A stretch of DNA of 64,000 nucleotides. It comes from Gemmatimonadota bacterium. GTDB lineage: Bacteria; Gemmatimonadota; Gemmatimonadetes; Gemmatimonadales; Gemmatimonadaceae. Location of the stretch: positions 62,001 through 126,000 of the forward strand of contig JAZKBK010000001.1 in NCBI GenBank assembly GCA_040388625.1, read 5' to 3'. A program made the position numbers and the translations under genes. The notes under the pieces were generated by a model that was not told the DNA's origin, ran no database searches, and was given only the letters and a program-made list of their open reading frames with translations. Position 1 is the stretch's first letter; every line of letters begins with the position of its first letter. This document shows positions 17,373 to 26,965 of this stretch, one piece after another.

Positions 17373-19079
17373 ATGCGAAAGATCACTCTTCTCTGTGCAA
17401 CCACCTTCATAATGGGCGTGGTTGCAGTCGTCCCGATTGTGCCGATTGCTGCTCAACAGGACACTCCGCGTGTGTTCACTCATGCCGACACGCTGCGCGG
17501 CAGCGACACGCCTGAGCGCGCATGGTGGGACGCGACGTTCTACGACCTGCACGTGAAGGTCGATCCATCCGACAGCACGATCAGCGGTTATAACGGCATC
17601 ACGTACCGCATCGTCAAGCCTGCGCGCGAAATGCAGGTCGATCTTCAGGTCCCCATGGAAGTCGACAGTATGGTGCAGGATGGGCAGAAGGTCAGCTATC
17701 GGCGTGACGGGAACGCATTCTTCGTTTCGCTCGTAGCGCCGCAGCCTGTCGGCCATAGCAAGTCGATGACGGTGTTCTACCACGGACGGCCGCGCGTCGC
17801 GAAACGCGCTCCGTGGGATGGCGGTTTCGTATGGGCGCACGACAGTGCAGGCCACTCGTGGATCGCGACCGCCTGCGAGGGATTGGGCGCAAGCGTGTGG
17901 TGGCCCAACAAGGATCTCGAGGCCGACGAGCCCGACAGTCAGCGCATTGCCATAACGGTACCGGATTCGATCATCGACGTTTCCAACGGCCGCCTGCGGA
18001 AGACCACGCACAATGCCGATCACACGACGACGTACGACTGGTTCGTCGAGAATCCGATCAACAATTATGATGTCGAAGTCAACGCCGGCAAGTACGCTCA
18101 CTTCAGCGATACGTACAAGGGCGAGGACGGTACTCTGACGCTCGACTTCTGGCCGCTCGCGTACAACGTCGACAAGGCCAGGAAACAGTTCCCGCAGGCG
18201 AAATCCATGCTCGCATGCTTCGAGCACTGGTTCGGTCCGTACCCGTGGTACAAGGACGGCTACAAACTCATCGAGGCTCCGCACCTCGGCATGGAGCATC
18301 AGAGCGGCGTCGCGTACGGCAACCACTACGAGAACGGGTATCTGGGCCGCGATCTCTCGAAGACTGGATGGGGACTCAAGTGGGACTTCATCATAGTGCA
18401 CGAGAGCGCGCACGAGTGGTGGGGCAACAGCCTCACGGCGAAGGATCACGCGGACATGTGGATCCACGAGAGCTTCGCGAATTATTCCGAGAACCTTTAC
18501 ACTGAATGTCAGGACGGGAAGGCTGCGGGCGCTGCGTACGTGATCGGCACACGGAAGCTGATCAGGAACGACAAGCCGATCGTCGGACACTTCAACGTGA
18601 ATGACGAAGGCTCGGGCGACATGTACTACAAGGGCGGCAACATGCTGCACACGATTCGTCAGATTGTCAACAACGACGCAAAGTGGCGCGGTATTTTGCG
18701 CGGCCTGCAGAAGACGTACCGGCACCAGATCGTAAGCGGAACTGAAGTGGAGAACTACATCAGCAAGCACGCAGGGATCGATCTCGGCAAGTTATTCCAG
18801 GAGTACCTCAACACGACGATGGTTCCGACCTTTGAATATCGCATCAACGGCTCCCAGCTGTCGTATCGCTGGTCCAACGTCGTTCCCGGATTCGCGATGC
18901 CGGTGAAGGTTTCGCTCACGGATCACGGCACCGCCTTCGTCTATCCGACGGAGACGTGGAAGACGGCCACGCTGTCGCTCAAGTCGCCCGATTCGTTCCA
19001 TGTGGACGAGAACTTCTACGTCAATTCGCAGAACATGGACAAACCCGCGGAGAAGCCGGCATCGGTCGCTTCGCGGTAA
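17373..19079 (+). CDS. Secreted M1-family zinc metallopeptidase
   Basis: 568 aa from the ATG at 17373, which gives a signal peptide (LLCATTFIMGVVAVVPIVPIAA). The zinc site is HESAHEWWGN followed by the third ligand in WIHESFANYSE, the HExxH-x18-E arrangement of gluzincins. The exopeptidase motif is HLGMEHQSG in place of GAMEN, and a catalytic Tyr is likely in DMYYKGGNML. Its N-terminal domain is the family's beta-saddle. It probably releases N-terminal residues from peptides outside the cytoplasm, feeding the import system encoded downstream. Confidence 0.9.
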   Translation: MRKITLLCATTFIMGVVAVVPIVPIAAQQDTPRVFTHADTLRGSDTPERAWWDATFYDLHVKVDPSDSTISGYNGITYRIVKPAREMQVDLQVPMEVDSMVQDGQKVSYRRDGNAFFVSLVAPQPVGHSKSMTVFYHGRPRVAKRAPWDGGFVWAHDSAGHSWIATACEGLGASVWWPNKDLEADEPDSQRIAITVPDSIIDVSNGRLRKTTHNADHTTTYDWFVENPINNYDVEVNAGKYAHFSDTYKGEDGTLTLDFWPLAYNVDKARKQFPQAKSMLACFEHWFGPYPWYKDGYKLIEAPHLGMEHQSGVAYGNHYENGYLGRDLSKTGWGLKWDFIIVHESAHEWWGNSLTAKDHADMWIHESFANYSENLYTECQDGKAAGAAYVIGTRKLIRNDKPIVGHFNVNDEGSGDMYYKGGNMLHTIRQIVNNDAKWRGILRGLQKTYRHQIVSGTEVENYISKHAGIDLGKLFQEYLNTTMVPTFEYRINGSQLSYRWSNVVPGFAMPVKVSLTDHGTAFVYPTETWKTATLSLKSPDSFHVDENFYVNSQNMDKPAEKPASVASR

Positions 19080-19104
19080 TGGGGTGGTGGTGCTCGGGTG
19101 CGCT

Positions 19105-19140
19105 GCATGGGGCTGAGAAATCTGTTCCTCAGCCCCATGC
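19105..19140 (+). terminator. Hairpin terminator after the M1 peptidase
   Basis: A 13-bp perfect stem, GCATGGGGCTGAG / CTCAGCCCCATGC, with a 10-nt loop, 25 bp past the stop codon. No T-run follows. Confidence 0.6.
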
Positions 19141-19252
19141 GTGGCGCGGAGCATGGTTGTCGAGGTGGTGCGGTCGCGCGACGACCTGTCTGTGCGAATA
19201 CGAACCCGGTGGCAACCATGATAAATCCGCTGCAATGCCGTAAATTGCGCGC

Positions 19253-21676
19253 ATGACGCTGCCGCCCAAATCAAGCCCGGCGCCGCATAACGGGGTGCTG
19301 GCAGAAAGCTCGCCGGACCCGATTCTCACGATCGACGAGACAAGCACCATCGTCTTCGCGAATGAGGCAGCGGAGCGCGCGTTCGGCTACAGCGTAGGGG
19401 AAATGGTCGGACAGTCGCTTCACATGCTGATCCCGGCGGATCTCCGCGAGCGACACGCCGCCGGCGTCGCGCATTACGTGAACACTGGTGTGCGACGGAT
19501 TGCATGGCAGGGGTTACGAGTGCCGGTCCGCACCAAGTCCGGCACCGAGCTGCCGGTCGAGATCTCCTTCGGTGAATTCGAGTGGCAGGGTCAGAGGCTC
19601 TTCTCCGGCTTCCTGCGCGACATATCGCAGCAGGTGGAGAGTGAGCGTGTCATTGGTGCGGCCCACGCTCAGTTGCAGGAGCAGGCGAGCGAGCTCGAGC
19701 AGCAGGTGGAAGAAGCTCAGATGCTGACTGAGGAGCTCGAGCTGAGCAACGCCGAGGCGGAGCTGCGCGCGCAGCTTGCCGCGTCGTCCGCCGAGCGCGC
19801 GAAGCGGCTGCTTGCGCTCTCCACGGAGTTGAACAAGGCTGCCACCGCATCGGATGTGGCGGACCTGATACTCGACGCGGGGATGTCGGCGGTCGGCGCC
19901 GACGCGGGATCATTCGCGGTGATCTCGCACGACGACGGTGGCAGCGTGCAATTCGAAATAATTCGTACCCGTGGCTTCAGCGCAGAGATCTCGGAAGCCT
20001 ACCGTCGTTTCGATCTGCAGCCAGGCCGGCCGCTTTCCGACGCGGTGCTTCGCGGCGATGTCGTTCTCGTACGCTCGCGTGATGATGCACGACGACGCTA
20101 TCCGACTGTTGCTGATGTCGGCTACGAGGGGTTTGTTGGCGTACCGGTGTTCATCGGTGGCCTTGCGGTCGCGACCATCGCGTTCAGCTTCAGTGAGCCG
20201 CAGGACTTCGACGAGCCGACCGAGACGTTTCTCCGCACCGTGGGACAACAGTGTGCGCAGGCGCTCGAGCGGGCGCGTCTTTATGATGAGCGCGCCGTCC
20301 AGGCCGAACGCGGTGAATTTCTGGCGGAGGCGACCCGGCTGCTGTCATCTTCGCTCGACTACGAGGCAACCCTCGCATCACTGACAGAAGCAGCGGTTCC
20401 CATGCTCGCCGATTGGTGTGCGGTGGACATCGTGAGGGAACCAAGGTTGCGGGAATGGCCGCCGCGTCTCACTCGGCTCGCCGTCGCACACAAGGATCCG
20501 GCGAAGCGCGCACTCGGTCTCACGCTGGAGGAGCGGTTCCCGATCGATTGGGATTCGCCCGACGGTACACCCGCTGTGGTGCGCGATGGTGCAACGCAAT
20601 TCATTCCATTTGTCACGGATGACATGCTTGGTCGCGCCGCTCGCAGCGCGGAGCATCTGACCGCGCTGCAGCATCTTCACTTCTCGTCGGTCATAATGGT
20701 ACCGTTGCAGGCCCGTGGTCTCACACTCGGCGTCCTCACGCTCGTGATGGGAGAGTCGGGGCGCCACTATGCGACGGACGACGTGGCGCTCGCGAAGGAT
20801 CTTGCGGCGCGCGCGGCGACCGCGATCGACAATGCGCGTCTGTTCCGTGAAGCGCAGACGGCGAGAGCGGTTGCGGAGGCGGCGACGGTTCGTGCGGCGT
20901 CGGCGAACAAGGCGAAGAGCAACTTTCTGGCGACGATGTCGCATGAGATCCGGACGCCGATCAACGCAGTCCTTGGCTACGCCGAGCTGCTCGCCCTGGA
21001 GCTGGCGGGCCCGCTGACCGACGAACAGCGCGCACAGCTGGCGCGAATTCGTGCAAGCACCGCACATCTTCTCACGCTTGTAAATGACGTGCTCGATCTC
21101 GCGAAGATCGAATCCGGCACGCTGCGAGTGGATATGGGAGAGGTTCTGGCATCGGATACGATGAACGCGGCGCTGTCGCTCGTGGCTCCTCAGGCGATTG
21201 CGAAGGGAGTGCGGATCAGCGAGCGCTGCACCGGTGCCTGCGACACCGACACACCGCGGTACGTAGGCGATCCGGACCGGGTGCGGCAGATACTGGTCAA
21301 CCTGTTGGCCAACGCAGTCAAGTTCACCGACCCGGGCGGCGCCGTAACCGTCGATTGCAGGCTGGTCGACCATACGCCGCGCGGCCAATCGCTCACGCGC
21401 GGGCGGTCATTCGTCGGCTTCAGCATTCGCGATACGGGGATCGGCGTTCCGCGGGAACAGCTGGAGCACATTTTCGAGGCGTTCGTGCAGGGGGAGAGCG
21501 ATCGTCGCAGCCCGTACACGCGCGAGCAGGCCGGCACGGGGCTGGGGCTCGCGATCAGCCAGCAACTGGCGCACAGGATGGATGGCGAGATAACGGTGGA
21601 CAGCGAGCAAGGGGCAGGGTCGGTGTTCACGTTGCTGATGCCCGCCGCGGAGCCGCGGGGCGGGGGTCTGGAGTAG
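19253..21676 (+). CDS. Soluble sensor histidine kinase (PAS-GAF-GAF-HisKA-HATPase)
   Basis: 807 aa with no transmembrane segment. A PAS domain (about 12-130, ILTIDETSTIVFANEAAE) is followed by a long coiled coil (130-185) and two GAF domains (about 190-345 and 350-530). The HisKA domain carries H564 in MSHEIRTPINAVLGYAELL. ATPase boxes are NLLANAVKFTD, DTGIGVPREQLEHIFEAF and GTGLGLAI. There is no receiver, so it needs a separate response regulator, and none is adjacent. It senses an intracellular ligand or redox/light cue through PAS/GAF; which one cannot be told. Confidence 0.9.
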   Translation: MTLPPKSSPAPHNGVLAESSPDPILTIDETSTIVFANEAAERAFGYSVGEMVGQSLHMLIPADLRERHAAGVAHYVNTGVRRIAWQGLRVPVRTKSGTELPVEISFGEFEWQGQRLFSGFLRDISQQVESERVIGAAHAQLQEQASELEQQVEEAQMLTEELELSNAEAELRAQLAASSAERAKRLLALSTELNKAATASDVADLILDAGMSAVGADAGSFAVISHDDGGSVQFEIIRTRGFSAEISEAYRRFDLQPGRPLSDAVLRGDVVLVRSRDDARRRYPTVADVGYEGFVGVPVFIGGLAVATIAFSFSEPQDFDEPTETFLRTVGQQCAQALERARLYDERAVQAERGEFLAEATRLLSSSLDYEATLASLTEAAVPMLADWCAVDIVREPRLREWPPRLTRLAVAHKDPAKRALGLTLEERFPIDWDSPDGTPAVVRDGATQFIPFVTDDMLGRAARSAEHLTALQHLHFSSVIMVPLQARGLTLGVLTLVMGESGRHYATDDVALAKDLAARAATAIDNARLFREAQTARAVAEAATVRAASANKAKSNFLATMSHEIRTPINAVLGYAELLALELAGPLTDEQRAQLARIRASTAHLLTLVNDVLDLAKIESGTLRVDMGEVLASDTMNAALSLVAPQAIAKGVRISERCTGACDTDTPRYVGDPDRVRQILVNLLANAVKFTDPGGAVTVDCRLVDHTPRGQSLTRGRSFVGFSIRDTGIGVPREQLEHIFEAFVQGESDRRSPYTREQAGTGLGLAISQQLAHRMDGEITVDSEQGAGSVFTLLMPAAEPRGGGLE

Positions 21677-21756
21677 GATAGAAGGGCCGGTCGGGGTCCT
21701 CGGGAGCGCGGCCCGGACCTGGCGATTTGCGTGCTTGCCCTTTCCGTGCACGCGCC

Positions 21757-21790
21757 GGATATTATATCCGTGTCAGCGGATATTGTATCC
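21757..21790. promoter_or_regulatory. Pair of 13-bp palindromic sites upstream of susC
   Basis: GGATATTATATCC (21757-21769, a perfect palindrome) and GGATATTGTATCC (21778-21790) are 21 bp apart start to start, two helical turns, so both face the same side of the DNA. They lie about 200 bp before the susC ATG inside a 315-bp gene-free stretch (21677-21991) that holds nothing else I can identify. Both match GKATAYKRTATCC. Confidence 0.6.
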
Positions 21791-21991
21791 ATAATGTTAC
21801 ATCGCAGTCGCTCCGCCCCGTACCATTTCGAGCACGCGTCCTAGTCGATGCGTGTCCAGCAGGCCGTTCCACTACGGTGAACGGCGAAAGTCCCAACCCG
21901 ACTTCCGCTCCGTCGCGCCGAGTTGACCGTCAGTGGAGTACCTGAAGGCTGGAAAGTGTGCACGCCCCTCTGCCCCCTCTGGAGGACCCAA

Positions 21992-24900
21992 ATGAAGCGA
22001 TTTGTTTGTTGTTGTGCCGCCTTTGCTGCCATAGCCGGGTCCGTACTGGCACTCCCTGCTGTGGCGCAGGCGCAAACGGCCGTGGTCTCAGGCCGAGTCA
22101 CCGCTGAAACCGGTGAAGCAATTCCCGCGGCGACCGTCGCAATTCCGGCATTGAGTGTCGGAGCTGTCACCGATGATCAGGGACGCTATACCTTCGCAAT
22201 TCCGGCGTCGCGGCTGACCAGTACTTCCGTCACCGTAATGGTGCGGAGAATCGGTTACCGCTCGCAGAGCATCGTCATCTCTCCTCACCTCGGCTCGACG
22301 ACGACGGCCAATTTCACCCTCGCGGCCCTCATCAATCAGCTCGAGGGTGTCGTTACAACTGCCCTCGGCCAGCAGCGTGAAAAGAGTCAGCTCGGAACCG
22401 CGCAGCAGGAGATTTCGAGCAAGGAGCTCAACGCAACCCACTCGCAGAACTTCGTCGACCAGCTGGCAGGCAAGGTTTCAGGCATGGTCGTGACAAGCTC
22501 CGGCACACCGGGTGCTTCGACGAAGATCACCATCCGCGGTTCCAACTCGATCAACGGCGACAACAATCCACTATTCGTGGTGGATGGCATACCCGTTTCG
22601 AGCGACGATCGCGGCGGATCATTCAATGTCGGCTCGCTTTCGAACTCGGCCAGCTCCGGACTCGACCTGGGCAGCGTCATCAACGACATCAACCCCGAAG
22701 ACATCGAGTCCGTTTCGGTGCTCAAGGGGCCGAACGCCGCCGCGCTATACGGCTCACGCGCAGCGAACGGCGTCATCGTAATCACAACCAAGCACGGCGC
22801 CAACTCCAACGCCAAGCTCCGGACGGCTCTTACCAGTACCTACACCTGGGACAGGCCTTCTACTTATATGGACTGGCAGAATCTCTACGGCCAGGGTTCC
22901 GGTGGTAACTTCGCATTCAAGGACGGCAAGGGCGGTGGTGTGAACGACGGTTACGATCAGAGCTACGGCCCGCGCATGAACGGGCAGCTGATCCCGCAGT
23001 TCGACAGCCCAGTCGATGCACAGGGCAATCGGATACCGACTCCGTTCATTCCCCACCCGGACAACGCGGATAGTTTCTTCCAGACCGGACACAGCTTCGC
23101 CAATACTTTCGCCGTGTCTGGCGGAACCGACAACGCGAACGGCCGCTTCTCCATCGGAAACAACGAGACGCAAGGGGTCATCCCGAACAACACGTTCCGC
23201 AATCTGTCCAGTTCTCTCGCTGGTAACTTCCGGCTCGGCAGCAAGTTCACGACTTCCGGAAATGTTCAGTACGTTCAGGGGACTGCCCACAATCGGCCTG
23301 GCCAAGGCTACAATACGAGCATTCTCGAGCAGTTCATCTGGTTCGGCCGTCAGGTGAACATGAACGAGCTCAAGGCGCAGCAGTACGACGCCAACGGCAA
23401 CCTGTACAACTGGAACTACAACTTCCACAACAACCCGTACTGGCTGCAGTACGACAACCCGGAATACGACATCCGCAACCGCGTAATCGGAAGCGTGAGC
23501 GGAACGTACACGGTGAACGACTGGCTCTCCGCTACACTTCGCGGCGGTCAGGATTACTACAACTGGAAGATCAATCGCGATTTCGCGGCTGGCAACATCC
23601 AGTATTCCGATCCGAACTACGCCGGCGCGTTCTCGAACGCGACTCAGGACAACACCGAGAGCAACGTGGATCTGCTGCTCAACGTGAACAAGCAGCTGAG
23701 GACGCGTCTCGCATTTACCGGCCTGCTCGGTGGAACCCTGCGTCGCAACACGTTCGGATCCACGAACGTCTCGACGCCAGGCATCTCGGTACCCGGCATC
23801 TACAACGTCTCAAACGCCGCCATCACGCCGACGCTTCAGCAGTTCGATTCCGATCGGCGCGTGAACAGTGTTTACGAGTCTGGCGCGCTCACGTGGGACA
23901 ACTGGTGGACTGTCGAGGCAACCGGCAGAACCGACTGGTCGTCGACACTCCCTCAGGGTCAGAACTCGTACTTCTACCCGGGCGTGAATACGTCGCTGGT
24001 TCTCACCAACGCTCTTCCGCAGTTGAAGTCCAAGGTGCTCACATACGCCAAGCTGCGCGGCGCATTCGCGCGTGTCGGCAGCGACGCTACGCCATACCAG
24101 TTGGCGACGGTGTTCAACGGCTCTTCGACCAAGTTTGGATCGCTGCCGAAATTCTCGCTCTCCGACAATCTCGCCAACGCGAATCTCAAGCCGGAGCAGA
24201 CGACGAGCTCCGAAGTCGGCGCAGAGCTCGCTTTCCTGGACAGCCGAGTCACGGTCGACGCGAGCTACTACGACAAGGAAACGAAGAATCAGATCCTCAA
24301 CCTCGTGATTCCGCCCACGTCCGGTTACCTGACACAGGCAATCAACGCGGGTCAGATCTCCAACAAGGGATTCGAGGCCACGCTCGGTATAACGCCGCTG
24401 CGTTCCGACAACGGACTGAACTGGACGACCACGTTCAACTATGCCAGCAACAAGAGCAAGGTCGTCGCACTGACGCCTGGTCTCACTACCGTCGTGCTCG
24501 GCACTCAGCGTAGCGCATCGGTGGTGGCCACCGCTGGTCAGCCGTATGGCCAGCTCACCGGCTACACGTTCCTTCGCGACTCCAGCGGCAATCTGCTCAC
24601 ACAGAAGGGGCTTCCGATCCGCGGGCCGGCGGCTGTACTCGGCAACGTGAATCCACGGTGGGTCGGTGGCTGGAACAACGAATTCAAGTTCAAGCGCTTC
24701 ACCGGAAGCTTTCTGTTCGACTTCCACGTGGGCGGTCAGTTCTTCAGCAATACCAACATGATGTGCGATCAGAGCGGAATGTGCGCGAACACGCTGAAGG
24801 GACGCGAGGTTGACTGGAACAATCCCGGCATCGTGGTCAAGGGGATCGACAAGGCGTCAGGCAAGCCGAACACGGTCAACGTCACGTCGGAGCAGTACTT

Positions 24901-25180
24901 CCAATCGCTGTGGCTGTTCAATCAGGCGTACACGTACACCGATACGTACGTCAAGCTGCGCGAGGTACGAGTTGGCTATGACCTGCCAACCACTCTTGCG
25001 AACCGATTCAGCGCTCAAACGATCAACGTCGCACTCGTAGGACGGAATCTCTGGACGCAAACGAACGTGCCGAACATCGACCCTGAGTTCACGTACAACA
25101 CTGGAAATGCACAGGGGCTTGAATTTGCTCCAATGCCGACGACGCGCAGCATCGGCATCACGTTCCAGGTCACCCCATAA
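21992..25180 (+). CDS. SusC/RagA-family TonB-linked outer membrane receptor
   Basis: 1062 aa. ATG at 21992 with GGAGGA 5 nt upstream and a signal peptide ending AVAQAQ. An N-terminal carboxypeptidase-regulatory-like domain (VVSGRVTAETGEAIPAATV) precedes the plug (DQLAGKVSGMVV, TKITIRGSNSINGDNNPLFVVDG, VLKGPNAAALYGSRAANGVI), then a 22-strand-type barrel ending in RSIGITFQVTP with aromatic/hydrophobic alternation. It imports oligomeric nutrients with the SusD lipoprotein encoded 28 bp downstream. The substrate, sugar or peptide, is not readable; nearby peptidases favour peptides. Confidence 0.93.
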   Translation: MKRFVCCCAAFAAIAGSVLALPAVAQAQTAVVSGRVTAETGEAIPAATVAIPALSVGAVTDDQGRYTFAIPASRLTSTSVTVMVRRIGYRSQSIVISPHLGSTTTANFTLAALINQLEGVVTTALGQQREKSQLGTAQQEISSKELNATHSQNFVDQLAGKVSGMVVTSSGTPGASTKITIRGSNSINGDNNPLFVVDGIPVSSDDRGGSFNVGSLSNSASSGLDLGSVINDINPEDIESVSVLKGPNAAALYGSRAANGVIVITTKHGANSNAKLRTALTSTYTWDRPSTYMDWQNLYGQGSGGNFAFKDGKGGGVNDGYDQSYGPRMNGQLIPQFDSPVDAQGNRIPTPFIPHPDNADSFFQTGHSFANTFAVSGGTDNANGRFSIGNNETQGVIPNNTFRNLSSSLAGNFRLGSKFTTSGNVQYVQGTAHNRPGQGYNTSILEQFIWFGRQVNMNELKAQQYDANGNLYNWNYNFHNNPYWLQYDNPEYDIRNRVIGSVSGTYTVNDWLSATLRGGQDYYNWKINRDFAAGNIQYSDPNYAGAFSNATQDNTESNVDLLLNVNKQLRTRLAFTGLLGGTLRRNTFGSTNVSTPGISVPGIYNVSNAAITPTLQQFDSDRRVNSVYESGALTWDNWWTVEATGRTDWSSTLPQGQNSYFYPGVNTSLVLTNALPQLKSKVLTYAKLRGAFARVGSDATPYQLATVFNGSSTKFGSLPKFSLSDNLANANLKPEQTTSSEVGAELAFLDSRVTVDASYYDKETKNQILNLVIPPTSGYLTQAINAGQISNKGFEATLGITPLRSDNGLNWTTTFNYASNKSKVVALTPGLTTVVLGTQRSASVVATAGQPYGQLTGYTFLRDSSGNLLTQKGLPIRGPAAVLGNVNPRWVGGWNNEFKFKRFTGSFLFDFHVGGQFFSNTNMMCDQSGMCANTLKGREVDWNNPGIVVKGIDKASGKPNTVNVTSEQYFQSLWLFNQAYTYTDTYVKLREVRVGYDLPTTLANRFSAQTINVALVGRNLWTQTNVPNIDPEFTYNTGNAQGLEFAPMPTTRSIGITFQVTP

Positions 25181-25208
25181 TTCGCCACCGCATACCGAGG
25201 AGGAATCA

Positions 25209-26744
25209 ATGAACAAGACTTGGCTACGCGGCCTCACACACGGCCTTACCGGGCTCACGGTGATTGCCGGAGCGGTGGCGTGTAACACCGAAAACATCAC
25301 GACCGCCAACCGGAATCCAAACAGTCCGACTTCCGCACCGGCAGGCGCGCTCTTCACGAGCGCGACTTCGGCCGCAGTCGGGCGCTGGGTGGGTTTCGGA
25401 GGCCCCGCGATCATCATTCAACAGATCGCCAACACGACTTATCCGACGGCAGACTCGTACATCAGTCTTCAGGCCGACGGTACGACAGGCACATTCAACG
25501 GGCCTTACAACAATGACCTGCAGGATCTGCGGCAGGTAATCTCGAAAGGGAAGGCCGCGTCCGCACCGGGCATTTTCGGTCCGGCGATGGTCTTGCAGAC
25601 GTGGGATTTCAGCTACCTGACGGATTACTTCGGTGATGTCCCGTACTCGGACGCGCTCAAGGCAGATTCAGGCGTGGTCGCTCCGAAGTACGATGCGCAG
25701 AAGGACATCTACGCTGGTTTCTTCGCCACGCTCAAGGCAGCTTCTGATGCAATGGGCGGCGCAACAGCTGGCTCGGCAGGTCTTGGAACTGCCGATCCCA
25801 TATACGGAGGCGATCTCGCGCAGTGGCGGAAGTTCGCCAATTCGCTCCGTGCCCGTTATGCGATGCGTCTCGTAAACGTCGATCCGACGACCGCCGACGC
25901 GGAGCTCAAGGCAGCCTTCACCGACGCGGGCGGCGTGTTCACGTCCAACGCTGACAACGCCAAGCTCGCGTGGCCTGGCGACGGTGTGTCGGACAATCCG
26001 TTCGCGGATGTGCTCAAGACGCGCGACGACGCACGTCTTGCACGCACGATGACGGCGCTCATGGCGAACGATCCGCGTATCAAGGTCTATGGCCAGCCAG
26101 TCGTCGACAGCTCGGCGTATCCCAACGGATACGGCGGAATGCCGGCGGCGCTCCTGCAGGACTCTGCCAACGTTTGGTACCGAAAGGCGTCGCGTCCCGG
26201 TCTTGTGTTCTATCCGGGCGTCACATCCTACGGCACCTTCGGTACTTCTGCCGGACTCTCGTTTCCATCCAAGCTCATGACGTACGCCGAGTTGATGTTC
26301 ATCCGCGCCGAGGCGGCGGAGCGCGGCATCGGCGGTGTCCCGCATGGCGAGGCGGCCGCGGATTACTATGCTGCAATTCAGGCGTCGATGGCGCAGTGGG
26401 GAGTTACGGACGCTACAGCGATCGCCGCGTTCATGGCTCAGCCGAGTATCGTGTATCAGGGCGGCACGGCGGGGCTCAAGCAGATCGCAACACAGAAATA
26501 CATCGCGCTGTTCGGCGATGACGGCCAGGCATGGGCAGAGTGGCGCCGCACCTGTACACCGGTCATCGTTCCAGGGCCGAGCACGATAGTTCCGTACATT
26601 CCGCGTCGTTACTACTACTCGACCACTGAAGCGTCGGTCAACGCGACGAACCTCAACGCTGCGATCGCGCGACAGGGTCCGGACAACTTCGGTACACGCG
26701 TGTACTGGGATACCAAGCCCACGGCAGCTCCAACCTGCCAGTAG
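25209..26744 (+). CDS. SusD/RagB-family substrate-binding lipoprotein
   Basis: 511 aa. ATG at 25209 behind a GAGGAGG ribosome binding site. Lipobox AGAVAC with Cys20. Typical SusD pattern: N-terminal TPR-like helices (LQTWDFSYLTDYFGDVPYSD, WRKFANSLRARYAMRL) and C-terminal YAELMFIRAEAAER, QKYIALFGDDGQAWAEWRRT and RRYYYST. It caps the SusC barrel at the cell surface. It forms a two-gene operon with susC and ends at a strong terminator. Confidence 0.92.
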   Translation: MNKTWLRGLTHGLTGLTVIAGAVACNTENITTANRNPNSPTSAPAGALFTSATSAAVGRWVGFGGPAIIIQQIANTTYPTADSYISLQADGTTGTFNGPYNNDLQDLRQVISKGKAASAPGIFGPAMVLQTWDFSYLTDYFGDVPYSDALKADSGVVAPKYDAQKDIYAGFFATLKAASDAMGGATAGSAGLGTADPIYGGDLAQWRKFANSLRARYAMRLVNVDPTTADAELKAAFTDAGGVFTSNADNAKLAWPGDGVSDNPFADVLKTRDDARLARTMTALMANDPRIKVYGQPVVDSSAYPNGYGGMPAALLQDSANVWYRKASRPGLVFYPGVTSYGTFGTSAGLSFPSKLMTYAELMFIRAEAAERGIGGVPHGEAAADYYAAIQASMAQWGVTDATAIAAFMAQPSIVYQGGTAGLKQIATQKYIALFGDDGQAWAEWRRTCTPVIVPGPSTIVPYIPRRYYYSTTEASVNATNLNAAIARQGPDNFGTRVYWDTKPTAAPTCQ

Positions 26745-26769
26745 GCTCGTAGCAAAGGCGGGAAGATAA

Positions 26770-26814
26770 AGCGGGAGCCCATCACCGTACCTGTGTGATG
26801 GGCTCCCGCTTTTT
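26770..26814 (+). terminator. Intrinsic terminator of the susCD operon
   Basis: AGCGGGAGCCCATCA and TGATGGGCTCCCGCT form a perfect 15-bp stem with an 11-nt loop and a T5 run, 25 bp after the susD stop. Confidence 0.93.
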
Positions 26815-26906
26815 CGTGCGTGTATTCGCACGCCACGCGATGGATGTGCGCGCGACTGCGATCGGGTCATGGCGTACGAATGGCCAGAGGAGAGTGGATC
26901 GAGGGC

Positions 26907-26943
26907 GTAAAGAAGCCGGTGTGGCGGTCGCCACACCGGCTTC
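26907..26943 (-). terminator. Terminator of the second propeller gene
   Basis: Reading the minus strand past the stop at 26966, GAAGCCGGTGTGGC pairs with GCCACACCGGCTTC around a 4-nt loop, followed by TTTACG. A 14-bp perfect stem with a short T-run. With the susCD terminator it separates the convergent units. Confidence 0.75.
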
Positions 26944-26965
26944 GTCGTGAACGGAACCCTCCGTG

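Noticed and set aside
17295-18770. 491-codon antisense frame opposite the M1 peptidase
   Set aside because: The plus-strand frame has the complete HExxH zinc site and signal peptide; the antisense frame has no protein-like features.
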